A DNA stretch of 64,000 nucleotides from Undaria pinnatifida (GCA_012845835.1 JABAKD010000025.1:29209761-29273760); one strand, 5' to 3'. Shown: positions 12,072 to 22,479, counted from the stretch's first letter. Program-made: numbers and translations. The notes: a model not told the origin generated them from the letters alone.

Positions 12072-12196
12072 GTGACCAGACCGATGTGACCGATGTGACC
12101 GATGTGACCGATGTGACCGATGAGACCGATGTGACCGATGTGACCTGACCGATGTGACCGATGTGATGTGACCGACGTGACCAGACCGATGTGACG
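12072..12196. repeat. GACCGATGT minisatellite
   Basis: Tandem 9-bp GACCGATGT units occur with a few insertions and GAGACC variants. The minus-strand frames read as (HRSHRSHRS)n, a repeat artefact. Confidence 0.85.
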
Positions 12197-12282
12197 GGGT
12201 GAGCTCCTCAAGTGTGGAACAATCGGTTAGTATGGTAACTTTAAGTAAGAGTGTAATCTGATTTAGGACTTCGTAGCGCATA

Positions 12283-12560
12283 GAAATGTTGGTCGGGCTG
12301 CGCGAACGAATGCCTTCGAAGTCACGTTTCGGGTGATGATGGTGATGGTGATGGTGATGGTGATGGTGATGGTGATGGTGATGGTGATGGTGATGGTGAT
12401 GGTGATGGTAATGGTGATAGTGATGGTGATGGTGATGGCGATGGTGATGGCGATGGTGATGGTGATGGCGATGGTGATGGTGATGGTGAGATATTGACCT
12501 AGCTCCTCATGTCAGGAGTTCAGAGGCTTTTTGATGCACCCCTAGCGTGGGATGACTCCC
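12283..12560. repeat. (GATGGT)n-bearing dispersed element, copy 1
   Basis: A hexanucleotide GATGGT array (about 12,336-12,487) is embedded in unique flanks that reappear around the array at 45,088-45,440. The left flank has GCGCGAACGAA, GCCTTCGAAGTC and GTTTCGGGTGATGATGG. The right flank has GTGAGATATTGACCT, then TCAGGAGTTCAGA and GCACCCCT. Because both flanks are shared, the locus moved or was copied as a unit and the repeat is part of it. I see no TIR or coding frame. Confidence 0.7.
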
Positions 12561-13470
12561 GTACTAATTTCAAGTAGTTTGTCCCCAAAAGCGTTTGTGC
12601 TTAGATACGATACGGACAAGGCGATGGTTGATGATACTAGAGCGTTTCAATAGTAGATTGGTGTTACTGTAGTGGGAATATCCCCGGTTCCGTGGCTTTT
12701 CCCCCCTGCTGAAGGTTTACTCGAGAGCTCGGCCCTCTACTCGACTTATCTACTTGATGCTCTACTTTTATACATGCTGGATCTTCTACATGGATGCTCG
12801 AGGAGCGTTATTATTATATACATGATGTTTTTCACCATCTGCTGGTAATCCCACCACCTCAGCTCTGTTCATGCAACGGGAAAGCCCGCCACGCTTCCAA
12901 GGTCGAGAAACGCATACTAATTGCACGATTCTCCCTTAAAAACGTTTGTACAGTTCTTAAGGGGCCAAGAAACGAAAAGTTGGCGTCGAGGCTCAAATAT
13001 CTTACTTTGGGGTGCATAAACTATACCGTTTATTACGGTGTATACCACACCCCCGGTGATAACATTTGGGGCTCAAAATCCTTATCACCTGGTGTGGTAT
13101 ACTCCTGGGTTGTACTATACAACGCCCCCTGATGATGAATTGGGTGGTCGTTTTGAATTTGATGGAACACGTTACCGAGTGAGATGAAATACTTGAGAGG
13201 ATGCGACAGCGGTGGGAAAAAAGGACGACCACATCACAAGCAAGCTGCGAAGTCGCGCGATGCCCCCTGCCGAACTCGAACCCCACAAAGGAGTGGGAAG
13301 GGTTAGGGTCCGGTATAGCGTCGTGTTGATCTGGGCCGACGTGCGAAATTGAAATTGACCTCTCACGACAGGCAAGAAAGTTGCTGCTGTGCCGGTCCTA
13401 CATTTCGGTGGAGTAGATATCTTGGGGATCCGTGTCATACCGATTATGAGGCAAGACACCGCAGAGGGTG

Positions 13471-13792
13471 TGGTATATATATATGTATATATATATTTGT
13501 TTTTCACACATCTACTTTCCAGCTTGTGGACAAGCCGTGGTCACAGGTGTCCTCCCTTCTCCCCCCCGGTTCTTGCCTTCAACTTTATCGCGCATAGGGT
13601 TCAGCAATCCCACTGCTCGTCGATTTTTCATCGAGTGTTGCTAACTCACGCTCTCGCGCTTTCCGCGAGTATATGGGTGCACAAGAAAAAGTCCCCACGA
13701 ATTATACGAGAATGCACTCGGGGGGATTCGAACTCACGAAACTGACCTACACCAGGCTCGACGATAACCTGATACGCCACCGGGGCGACCGG
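13471..13792 (-). mobile_element. tRNA-derived SINE, copy 1
   Basis: On the minus strand the element starts with CCGGTCGCCCCGGTGGCG. It has an A-box-like TGGCGTATCAGG and a B-box AGTTCGAATCC about 40 bp later, so the head resembles a tRNA. The body contains GTCCCCACGAA-type sequence (read on plus), GAGTGTTGCTAAC and a GGGTTCAGCAATCCCACTG block. The tail is a (TA)n run at 13,471-13,500. The same roughly 310-bp unit occurs at 28,035-28,352 (plus) and 63,478-63,781 (minus). Spurious frames run through it. Confidence 0.8.
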
Positions 13793-14199
13793 CCAGTATA
13801 GCGTACCAGGGCAACGAATCGAGTGCGTTTTTGGGGATTGGAATATTTCATCACCATGGTAGTACACTCCAGAGGCGTGATATACAAGGTCCCCAGGTGG
13901 TATACACCGTCAGATTCGGCAGCAATTTTTTTATAATCGAGTTTACAGTTTTCTTTCTGGGCTCTCATCAACAGTTGCTTTTCTTAAAGGTGTGGATACC
14001 AGGCTCTCTTCCCCTAGGTAGTACCGCCTCCTTGCGCGCTAGTTCAAGGTAACCGGAGGTCCCCAGACTACGTTCCGTGCTGACCCGAGGTATCGACCCA
14101 CCTCGGCGTGTCCCCCACACCATAACCACACAATAGAGAACCTGTCAGGGGCACTGCTCACTGCCCACATTGCTGCCGCCCACATTGCTTGAGCTGCTG

Positions 14200-14395
14200 G
14201 AGTAGTAACGGTGACCGTCGGCACGGAAAGCTCGCGCTGTCGCTACCGCGGGAACTGAAGGATATGCCAGCTAACACTTGGATTGCAGATATAGTCGAGT
14301 TAAATTGACACACATGCATGCAATTACGTGGAAGTGTGGTGAGCCTTAAGCTTTGTGTTTTCCCCATCCGCCGGTGGATAAAAAAAAAAAAAAAA
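14200..14395 (+). mobile_element. A-tailed retroposon-like element, copy 2
   Basis: Shares with 16,690-16,891 a GAGTTAAAT-GACACAC block, ACGTGGAAGTGTGGTGAGC, TTAAGCTT and CCCCA-CCGCCGG-GGATA. It ends in a run of about 16 A. Similarity further upstream (GCCAGCTAAC/GCCAGCTAGC) suggests the element extends to about 14,200. No RNA Pol III boxes are obvious. Confidence 0.6.
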
Positions 14396-15514
14396 TCGTC
14401 ATTTTGGGGTCGCGAATGGGCCTCTTTTACTTCGGCTCAAAGCAAGCAATATACTTGGGCCATGTCGAAGGGCGGGTTTCTATTTCTTCGGGCGCTCGTC
14501 AACCGCTGCATTTCCGATTGCATGAAGCAACGTGTGAGACAATGTGGTGTCGACGTCTTTCGATCGCATAAGGCGTGCATACTCGATGTCTAATGCATCG
14601 AACGGTCTTCTTCCTATTGCGTACGGCATTTCGTAAGTAATGCATTTCGGTGTCTGCTACAAACTGCAACGGTTTTCCGATTGCGTAAGGCACGCATAAT
14701 CGGAGACTACTCGCACATGGAGCAATAGTGAAAACGCCGAGACGTTTGCATGGCGTCAGCGCTGCTTACGATCGAAATACCGAGACCCACCCCCTTCCCA
14801 AACAGAATGAGCTGCTACTACACGTGTCGTGTCTACTCCATACCTCCTTCCCCACCACCGGCACCATCGCTTAGACCTAGCACCACGCGTATAGCAAACC
14901 CCTACATCTATGCGACCTGAAGCTGTTGAAAAACCCTTTTGCCCCCCCCCCACCCCCTCGAACACTCCGCCCTCTCCTCACTGGTTGTACGACTTTCAGG
15001 ATATACATGATAAACTGGTGCAGTCCTTCCGAAATCGTCACATTTATCCCCTTAAAAGATTTATAGTTTGGACGACTGATGCTACGATACCCCCCCCCCA
15101 AAATAGCGATTTCTTTAACGAACGTTTCGCGGCTGCCCAATACGAGGAAAGATGCTATGAAAACCATACTTTCATATGTTTTCTTGTTCGCAAAGGACTA
15201 CCGACCGGTAACGTTGGGGTGGCAAGGGGCATCGTACTTGAGGAGAAACGGCCGTGGGCTGGTTTCAAAACCGGCGATTTCGTTGAATACAAGTTGGGGG
15301 GGCTACCGTAGAACGACTCCCACGCACAGATTGAGTTTCCCCGCCCGCTCCCCCCCCCCCCCCCCCCGCCGCTCCGTCTTGTTCAAACCCATGCCCCCAC
15401 GCCCTTCAAAGTTCCGCCCTCCCCTCACCGGTTATGCGACTTACAGGGTACAATTGATAAACTGATGCATTTCCTTCCACAGCTGTCAGATTTTGTCCCC
15501 CTCAAAAAGGGGTT

Positions 15515-15730
15515 ATATAGTTTCCGCGCACAGACTGCCTAACATCACCCTGTTGACCCTGATAGCTACACTGTAGTTGTAAGGGGAGTCGCCGACCTAT
15601 ATCCTTAATGAGGACACACAACCCGTGATACGCGCAATCGGAGTATCCCACACAGCTTGCAAAGAAGAGTTTCGACAAAACCTATCTCACAGCTGGAGTG
15701 TATTTTTATTTTTATAATATATATGCGAGC
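15515..15730 (-). repeat. R1 dispersed repeat, long copy
   Basis: In plus-strand order this holds TTTCCGCGCACAG, ATCACCCTGTTGACCCTGA, GTCGCCGACCTATATCCTT, GAGGACAC, GTGATACGCGCAATCGGAGTATC, CAGCTTGCAAAGAAGAG, TTTCGACAAAA, CTCACAGCTGGAGTG, and a T-rich end TATTTTTATTTTTAT. Copies near 17.5, 24.8 and 63.8 kb keep parts of this order. The orientation given takes the partial copies at 8.4 and 32.6 kb as plus. Type of element unknown. Confidence 0.6.
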
Positions 15731-15956
15731 AGAAACGCTTCTCTCCCTGCTTGAGTAAGTCATTCCGTATGCGATGCACTTTGTATACCTGCGGCTACAA
15801 CGGTCTTCCGATCATATGAGGCGTGCGCTTTCGGTTTCTACTATCCATAAATACCACGAACGGTCTTGTTCCTATTGCGTAATGCTTTCCGTAGGCCATG
15901 GGCTTCCCCGCGGTCGGTGTTAACTATCGCGATCACTACGACAGTGTTTCTAATTT

Positions 15957-16342
15957 TTTTGAGCGTCATGCGGTTCTTAGACGGTTGGTGCGATCGCACC
16001 GGCCGTGTCTTTTGTGTATGTAAATGAGTCCCAAGATGGTTTGCACTATATTTTCTCGGTTGCTTTTTTTGAGTGTCACGCGTTTCCCCAGGCGGTGAAT
16101 GAGATCGCACTGCTCGTGTTTCTGGTCTACATAGATGGGCCTCAACAGTGTTGCTGCAACGTTTTATCTAGTTTTTCACGGACCGTCACGCGTTTCCGAG
16201 ACTGATGGATGCGATGGCACTGCTCGTGTTTCCGGTCCACACATATGGGCCTCAATAAGGTTGATACAACGTTTTATCTATCTTGATTTTTTTAGCGTCA
16301 CGCATTTCCCGGACGACTGATAAGATCATATTGCCCGTGTTT
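15957..16342. repeat. 110-bp tandem repeat, about 3.5 units
   Basis: Units begin with GCGTCAYGCG-TT at 15,963, 16,073, 16,183 and 16,295, giving periods of 110, 110 and 112 bp. Each carries GATCGCAC-GCTCGTGTTT-like and GGGCCTCAA...CAACGTTTTATCTA segments. The units have diverged by roughly one base in five. A related GAGTGTCAGGCGTTTTTTT phrase stands alone near 17,908. Confidence 0.75.
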
Positions 16343-16689
16343 TTGGAGGATATGAGCTTCCACAGCCGTCAGATTTTGTCCCCCTCAAAACGGGTTTTAT
16401 CAGGGTTGGGTACAGGTGCAGCGCCAGTACATTCAGTATTGGCTGCGTCTGCAAAAATATAAAATATACCAACGCCCGAATGGGTAGGGTGGACCGTAAC
16501 TGGACCAAGTCCGGCGGAAGGCTTTTTTCTCATGGCCGGGGTTTTTGTTAGTGGATGAGCTTACGCAAGTCCCACACTACCCGGAAAGATGACATTCCGG
16601 GTGGCTATCTCCACCGAACCTGACCCTCAGGGGACAGGCCGGGTCGACATACACACGCATCCGTATACTAGGACAGCTTGCGCTGCCGA

Positions 16690-16891
16690 GGTTGTAACGA
16701 GGACCACTGATAGGGGCAGCTCACGCTATCCCTACAGTGGGATCCGAAGGGTGCGCCAGCTAGCGTTGGGTTGCGAAAGCAACCGAGTTAAATCGACACA
16801 CGACGCGTATGAAAATACGTGGAAGTGTGGTGAGCTTAAGCTTCATTTCTCCCCACCCGCCGGAGGATATAAATAAATAAATAAATAAATG
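16690..16891 (+). mobile_element. A-tailed retroposon-like element, copy 3
   Basis: Same blocks as copy 2, ending in a (TAAA)n tail at 16,869-16,891. The short tandem AT-rich tail is typical of SINE or LINE 3' ends. The 5' limit is uncertain. Confidence 0.6.
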
Positions 16892-17504
16892 AATTGTAAA
16901 AGTTTGTGACCCGACAGCAGTCGCCGACCAAAGACAGCAAGTCAGCAAGGATTGCGCACGTAGGATCGTTACGATGTCTCAAAACAAATCCGATATCCAT
17001 TATTCACTATCCACCATGCACGGACAAGGCCTCGCCCGCAACAGAAGAAACCAGTCAAAATACTTGCCAGATGGACAGCTACCTGGTATTGTTCCTCCCG
17101 AGCGTCAATCCAAACCTAAATGCTCGGCAGTTAGGTCACTCCTCGCTGATTAAACAGCAACCTCTAGCAACATCTCACTAGCAGGAAAAAGAAACAGAGA
17201 ACGGCAAAAGGCAAAAGACTAGACAATGTGTACCAGCGGCGATGTCAGACAAGAAGCACCTCTGTGTCGCTTACGACCAAAAAACCTCGTGGACGTGAAA
17301 CGTGTGTTGTGTGTGGTGCAGCGGCGCAATTGGGTGGGTTTCCTTTGAATAATGAGGCGATATTAGAGGAGTTCTGCGTGCTAGCGTGGACGTACGTAGG
17401 TAGACAAAGTACTGGCGGCACTGGCGGGGCCTGAGCCAGTACTAGTATACTGCCAGTATGAGTAGTACTACCGGTGTGTACTGACCCAGTACCCAGCCCT
17501 AGGT

Positions 17505-17715
17505 TTTTATTGTTTCCGCGCGCAGTGGTTACGTTTTTGAAGACTGAACGTCTTTGTATCACCCCGTTAGCCCTGGTACCGGATACCACCAAGAGTAGCC
17601 GCCGACCTGTATCCTTCTTGAGGACATGTACACCCCGTGACACGCGCGACCGGAGTATCGCAGACAGCTTGCAAATAGGAGTTGCGGCGAAATCCTTGAT
17701 CTCACTGCTGTAGTG
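17505..17715 (-). repeat. R1 dispersed repeat, long copy
   Basis: Shows the same block order as 15,515-15,730: GTTTCCGCGCGCAG, ATCACCCCGTTAGCCCTG, GCCGCCGACCTGTATCCTT, GAGGACATG, CGTGACACGCGCGACCGGAGTATCG, CAGCTTGCAAATAGGAG and GATCTCACTGCTGTAGTG. It ends next to a (GT)n-T(n) run at 17,713-17,750. Confidence 0.65.
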
Positions 17716-17746
<31 letters not shown>

Positions 17747-18510
17747 TTTCTGGAAAAAAAAAACAGACGAGCCCCGAAACGATTGTATTACAACATATTT
17801 TCGATTTCTGTGAGTGCGACGTAATTTCGATTTCCTCGGGCGACAGTGATTGCTTGAGAATTTGACATGTTTTTCAGTTTATTAATACGACAGGTTTCCG
17901 ATTGCTTTGAGTGTCAGGCGTTTTTTTGTCCGTTCACCCTTGTCTCCCGCCCCCCCCACCGCGCCCCCGCCCCCACACAGGCCAGGAGACCTTCTGCTGG
18001 CTCGACACGGAGAGAAGGAAGGACGTACGTATGGGCTGCGCCAACGAATAGAGAAGGGGGAGGGGGGGGCTCTAGCTTGTCGGGTGCTGCCGTGGGATAA
18101 TGGAGACGACGTGTACGCTGCGTTTGAGCAAGAGCTCGAGGGTGTACGTGAGCCCTCGAATGCGCAGACAGCAGGGGCGGCGTTAACGGAGGCGGTGACA
18201 GTGGGGATGGCGGGGAAGGCGGGGGTGGAGGAGGTGGCGGAGGTGGAGGGGGTACGGCGGGTGGAGGGGTAGGGGGAGTGGCCGGGGTGGTGGGGGCGGT
18301 GGGGGTGGGCGGAGCTATCGGCACATTGTGACACCCGTAGAGGGTATGGACTTGACTAAACGGCGGCGCATAGTAATCAGCAACTTGTTTTTCCAGTACG
18401 TATGCCAGGGGTGTTTTGCCTACTCGATGGTACAGTAGGGGTCGCGCGATAAGGCTGTCTGACTGAAGCGTTATCCGGATATAAGGCGGTCGATATCGCG
18501 TGGCGCAATT
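17716..18510. other. Gene-free, low-complexity stretch
   Basis: Holds a GT/T run, then G-rich DNA at 18,170-18,310 built of GGCGGTGGGG-like words. A 202-codon minus-strand frame here (18,522-17,914) is dominated by a poly-proline run created by the G-rich strand. I do not recognise a domain in its remaining 70 N-terminal residues and treat it as doubtful. Confidence 0.4.
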
Positions 18511-19599
18511 GGGCAGATGCACTCATAAACTGGAATGAATGAGGAGGCTTCCCCCGGTAAGGCGGCCATGTTGCGCTGGCACACCACCGCCTTGCTGACT
18601 GGAGGACCCCTGCTGTAGACGGGATGCAAGCAGCTTTATTGTGGCGCTGCCTCACTGTTGCACCTAACATGCATCATGTACAAATTGGATGGCAAAACAA
18701 ATGGCAATACTGTAGCATGTACCTCTTTAGGCGGGGTACAGGGCGCCATTTTTGTGGTTTCAGTCCTGGGTTACTGCACATCGTTATCCCATTGATTTGA
18801 AACACGCTCTGTGCGTGTTCGAATCGCAACAATGAAGCGACAACGTGCTCGAGGCAAACTGTTTGCAGTTGTTGTGTGTCTATTGAATGAAATGACGTCG
18901 ATGGGCAAACCCTGGTACCTGTAGTCCACATTTATGTGTGCCTTTGTGGGTGGCAGGCGTCTCACGCAACTCGAAAGGAGTCCTTCTTTGTTGACGCGGG
19001 CACGAGAAGGAGCTTGATTCCACTCGTAAAAATATTTAGATCGCGACCAAATCAATCCGTGGCAGGCAGAGATGCCCTTATTTACGGTAGTGCAGTCCAG
19101 GAGCATCGTCCTGTCTTGTTCCCAATGCCAAGAGGGTGCAGTAATGAGATACAAGTCATGTGCAAAGCTAGGTTCGTTAATTAGTTCAAATCAGGTTCGC
19201 GAGAATTGTTCTTCAAGTATAGTCTACTCCATCACCGGACGATGCCGATCGATACCATACGCTGGTTCGGAACGACCAAAAAACAAAAGCGAGAAAAAAG
19301 AAAGAGAAAAAAGGGCGTGAACACGTTCAGCACCAGGTATATATGTAGACTAAAAATGCAAGCTAGATGCACTGCACAGAACGTCACCCGAGACAAAACA
19401 CTGCTGTACACCACTCATGGATGGAATATGCACTTTGTGCATTTGAACCTCGTCAGAATGCGAATGGCAAAATAAACCACCCACAAGAAAAAAAACACTC
19501 CGTACAGCTACTAAGCGTGAACCCCTCCCCACTGTCAACAATAAAAACAGTCCCAACCCGACAAAAAAAAGAAAGAAAAGCTATAACTTGTTTCGGAGA

Positions 19600-20070
19600 A
19601 GCTTGTACTGGTGGTGCATGCCACCAGCTATTATGCCGGACAACTCTCATAATGTTATGAGGTAATTGCACAATGTGTCAAGTCAACGTTGGCTAGGTTT
19701 GATCGCGTTTTCCCAAAATGAAAAACATCCGGCGCTAATCAATAAATAGCCGTCACCCGACAAGCACATAAACGAACCAACAAGTGCACAAAACGAGTCG
19801 GTACGGGTGGTGGATGCCACCAGCTATTGTTATACCGGACAACTCCAACGTTGTCTAGAGCTAATTTATACAATGTACCAAGCCAATGATTCCTATAGAA
19901 GATTTTATCCCACTTGCCCAAACCAAACGGACGGTCGCCACCTACGCACGGCGTCCAAATCCTCGCGCAGCTAGGCGTCATACAGAAAACAACCGGCCCC
20001 GATGGTTTTCCAAATATGTTGTGCCGGGAAAGTTACTGCGTCTCGCCTCGCCTGCGCTATACACTAGCTT
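19600..20070. repeat. Roughly 200-bp duplication inside segment A
   Basis: The block GGTGGTGCATGCCACCAGCTATTAT near 19,610 recurs as GGTGGTGGATGCCACCAGCTATTGT near 19,806. Each is followed by CCGGACAACTC and an ACAATGT phrase. Segment B has the same pair (near 43,974 and 44,177), so this duplication predates the A/B duplication. The core GGTGGTGCATGCCACC is itself a palindrome apart from its centre. Confidence 0.65.
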
Positions 20071-20181
20071 ATAACAAATGTCTACGATTACCACCCGATA
20101 CTTCTCAAGCATTGCCAGAAAGAGGAAAATCCAGAAAAAAAGAAAGCGAAGGAATTATTACAGTCGTGGGGGGTGAGTTCG

Positions 20182-22479
20182 TCAGCGACGGCGCAACGCT
20201 ACCAATCCCACGGTAGCGACAACCCCAACCACAGCCACCACCCCCGCCAACCTAGGCATGTTCGAAAAATAACTTGAAAGCGATTCACGCGGAAGCTCTT
20301 CCCCTTCGCCTTCGACCTCCCACTCCCCCTTCGACTTCCTCACAGGTTCTTCCACACACCAAGACGGCGTCGACTCGCGCGAGGACGACACTCTATTATC
20401 CCCGTATTTGCCGCGCGGCACGGGGAAAGTCCCCTCCCCCGCTGGCACCGATTTAGTATTTTTTTCAGAGTCGTTTGCCCCTGGCTTGGGCGGGGTTGAT
20501 GACCAGCCGTCGTATCCACTTTTTCGGGGACCCACGGGAAAGATGAGCGACCCCCCTGTGGGCGTAACGGGTGACGTAGTTAGAGCACTGCTGCTGCTGT
20601 CATCTCCGCCTTTGAAGTTCTTCGAAAAAGGATTTGAAGGACTTGAAGCACTCCGTGCAGCGCGGGTATTGCTGCTGCTGGTGTCATCTCCGCCTTTGAA
20701 GTTCTCCGAGAAAGGATTTGAAGAACTTGAAGCAGTCCGTGCAGCGCGGGTATTGCTGGTGGTGGTGTCATCTCCGCCTTTGAAGTTCTCCGAGAAAGGA
20801 TTTGAAGAATTTGAAGCAGTCCGTGCAGCGCGGGTATTGCTGCTGATGTCATCTCCGCCTTTGAAGTTCTCCGAGAAAGGATTTGAATAATTTGAAGCAG
20901 TCCGTGAAGCGCGAGTATTGCTGCCGGTGTCGTCTCGTCCGCTATTCGACCGTTTCGGAAATGGGTTAAACTTGCCGGCGGTGGCACGCGGTAGTGAAGC
21001 AAGATCAACGCTGACTTCTTCGTCGAAGTTTTCCGCGAACGGTTTCGTAGACGTTGCGAAAAACGGCGGCGGAGTCGTACAAGTGTACGCGCTGCCGTTG
21101 TCATCTCCACCGCCCTTCAAGTACTTCGAAAAGGGGTTAATCAGCGATGCTGAAAACGGTGCCGTCCTAGTATCAGCACTGTCACCGGCGCCGAAGTGTT
21201 TCGAAGAACGGGGCTTCGAATCTGTTGTAGATGGCTTCGAGCCGGTCTCCAGGTCAGTTGTCATAAACGGATAATTCGACGTTGATGTCGTCGACGATGG
21301 CTTTTTCTCGGCATGGGGGCTCGCGTCGTTCGGTCCTGATGTCGTCGACACTTCTTGGCCAGAACCCCTCGGAATAACCGACCGGTTCCTGTTCCTGTTC
21401 AGCCGAGCAGGCCGGGAAACCAGCCTGTCCGGCGGAACGGACCCACTCATCCACACAGCGCCTTTGCGTTCAATCTTCTCCCGCTCTGAATACAAAAACA
21501 GGTTCACTGTGCGCTCCCCAAAGCTGACATGCTTCCGGTGCTTGCTCCTCCTCACTACCATGCCGCACGTCGCCTCCTGCGTCTTCGCCCAGCTTTTTAA
21601 CGCCGTTTTCCGCGTTTTGGCGGCAGCCCCGTTACGCCTCACCTTCCGTTGCATCTTTCCCGTGACTCGTTTACCCTTCACCTCCCCTCCCGCCGTTTCC
21701 GCGGCCATGCTAACACAACCCTCCCCACCCACCGCTCCAGCAGCCCCAGCAACCCCCATCTCCCCTTCCACCATGCCCGCGGCCCCCATAACCCCCACCC
21801 CCCGTCCAACCCCAGCCTTGTCCCTCGTAACCCGTACCCTTCCTCCAAACGTTTCCGCGGGCTTTGATACCCCCACTCCTCCTCTCATCATCCCCGCAGG
21901 CCCAGCAACCCCCATATCCCCTCCCCTCGTTACCGTTGCCCCGGAACCTCTCCCCCTCCCCGCTCCTTCCACCCCTTCTCCAATTATTCCCGCGATACCC
22001 GAAGCCTCCACCCACCCTCCAACCGTTTCCGCTGCCCTGGCAATCCCCGCCCACACCCCCATCGTTTCCACGGCCTTGACAACTCCCACTCCACCTTCAC
22101 CCGTTCCCGCACCTCCCCTAGCCCCCTCCGTCGCCACAATAATTCCCGCGGCCCTGGAAACCCCCACTCCTTCTCTCTCCACCCCTCCTCCAACCATACC
22201 CGCCGCACAGGTAGCCTCTCCCTCCATCGTTTGAGGGCGAACATATCGAGAAGTTAACGCCCCTGCCGTGGGGGTGTGCGGAGTAGCCCTGGCCTGGGGC
22301 TGGCCATGGGGTGAGGGGCGGTTAGTTAGCGCCCCCTCCTCCTCGGTGCGTGGGTTTCCATTGTCTGAGGGTTGGTCGACCGGGGAAGGGGGGCGGTTCC
22401 GTCTCGCGCCAATGCCGAACAGAGATGAGGCTTCCCTCCACTCTGCCTCGTGGCATTTCTTGTGCCCCAGGTAGGACAT
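20182..22479 (-). CDS. Putative tail-anchored, PPP1R15-like PP1-docking protein with NPF repeats
   Basis: A 765-codon single-exon frame opening with ATG. Residues 90-265 are Gly/Ala/Val-rich with degenerate AAETVGG-like repeats. Residues 265-315 are basic. Residues 316-320 are K-H-V-S-F, an RVxF-type PP1 docking motif, followed by F328-L329, then R338-K-G340 and W343. This order (RVxF, hydrophobic pair, R/K, W) is the known PP1-binding string of PPP1R15/GADD34/CReP, the eIF2alpha-phosphatase subunits. Residues 440-625 are Ser/Thr/Asn-rich and carry six NPF motifs (448, 505, 533, 560, 588, 616), known EH-domain ligands. Residues 742-762 are one hydrophobic segment ending in RRR, a tail anchor. 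I infer an ER- or endosome-anchored phosphatase adaptor; the disorder-rich sequence makes this tentative. The nearly identical tail anchor in segment B supports real coding. The long antisense Pro-rich frames are shadows. Introns and the true start are unverified. Confidence 0.6.
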   Translation of the reverse strand: MSYLGHKKCHEAEWREASSLFGIGARRNRPPSPVDQPSDNGNPRTEEEGALTNRPSPHGQPQARATPHTPTAGALTSRYVRPQTMEGEATCAAGMVGGGVEREGVGVSRAAGIIVATEGARGGAGTGEGGVGVVKAVETMGVWAGIARAAETVGGWVEASGIAGIIGEGVEGAGRGRGSGATVTRGGDMGVAGPAGMMRGGVGVSKPAETFGGRVRVTRDKAGVGRGVGVMGAAGMVEGEMGVAGAAGAVGGEGCVSMAAETAGGEVKGKRVTGKMQRKVRRNGAAAKTRKTALKSWAKTQEATCGMVVRRSKHRKHVSFGERTVNLFLYSEREKIERKGAVWMSGSVPPDRLVSRPARLNRNRNRSVIPRGSGQEVSTTSGPNDASPHAEKKPSSTTSTSNYPFMTTDLETGSKPSTTDSKPRSSKHFGAGDSADTRTAPFSASLINPFSKYLKGGGDDNGSAYTCTTPPPFFATSTKPFAENFDEEVSVDLASLPRATAGKFNPFPKRSNSGRDDTGSNTRASRTASNYSNPFSENFKGGDDISSNTRAARTASNSSNPFSENFKGGDDTTTSNTRAARTASSSSNPFSENFKGGDDTSSSNTRAARSASSPSNPFSKNFKGGDDSSSSALTTSPVTPTGGSLIFPVGPRKSGYDGWSSTPPKPGANDSEKNTKSVPAGEGTFPVPRGKYGDNRVSSSRESTPSWCVEEPVRKSKGEWEVEGEGEELPRESLSSYFSNMPRLAGVVAVVGVVATVGLVALRRR
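20600..21140 (-). repeat. NPF-encoding tandem repeat, 81-84 bp unit
   Basis: Within the CDS, at least four tandem copies of an 81-84-bp unit encode N-P-F-S-E/K-N-F-K-G-G-D-D followed by Ser/Thr and N-T-R-A-A-R-T/S-A-S. The unit length is a multiple of three, so copy-number change keeps the frame. Adjacent units are very similar in DNA, suggesting recent in-frame expansion. Two more diverged NPF motifs lie upstream in the protein (residues 448 and 505). Confidence 0.85.

Noticed and set aside
12072-12196. CRISPR-like regular repeats
   Set aside because: The 9-bp units abut directly with no unique spacers, in a eukaryotic context: a minisatellite. No CRISPR array is present in the window.
13721-13792. 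Functional tRNA gene at the head of the SINE copies
   Set aside because: The head aligns with a tRNA but the acceptor stem is not complementary, and the same sequence continues into a shared 310-bp repeat body.
17914-18522. 202-codon minus-strand frame with poly-Pro
   Set aside because: The proline stretch reflects G-rich low complexity, and the rest matches nothing I know. Kept only as a doubtful frame.
21464-22234. 256-codon Pro/Ser/Thr-rich plus-strand frame
   Set aside because: It is the antisense shadow of the Gly-rich part of the 765-codon minus-strand gene; the minus-strand frame has the docking motif, NPF repeats and tail anchor.
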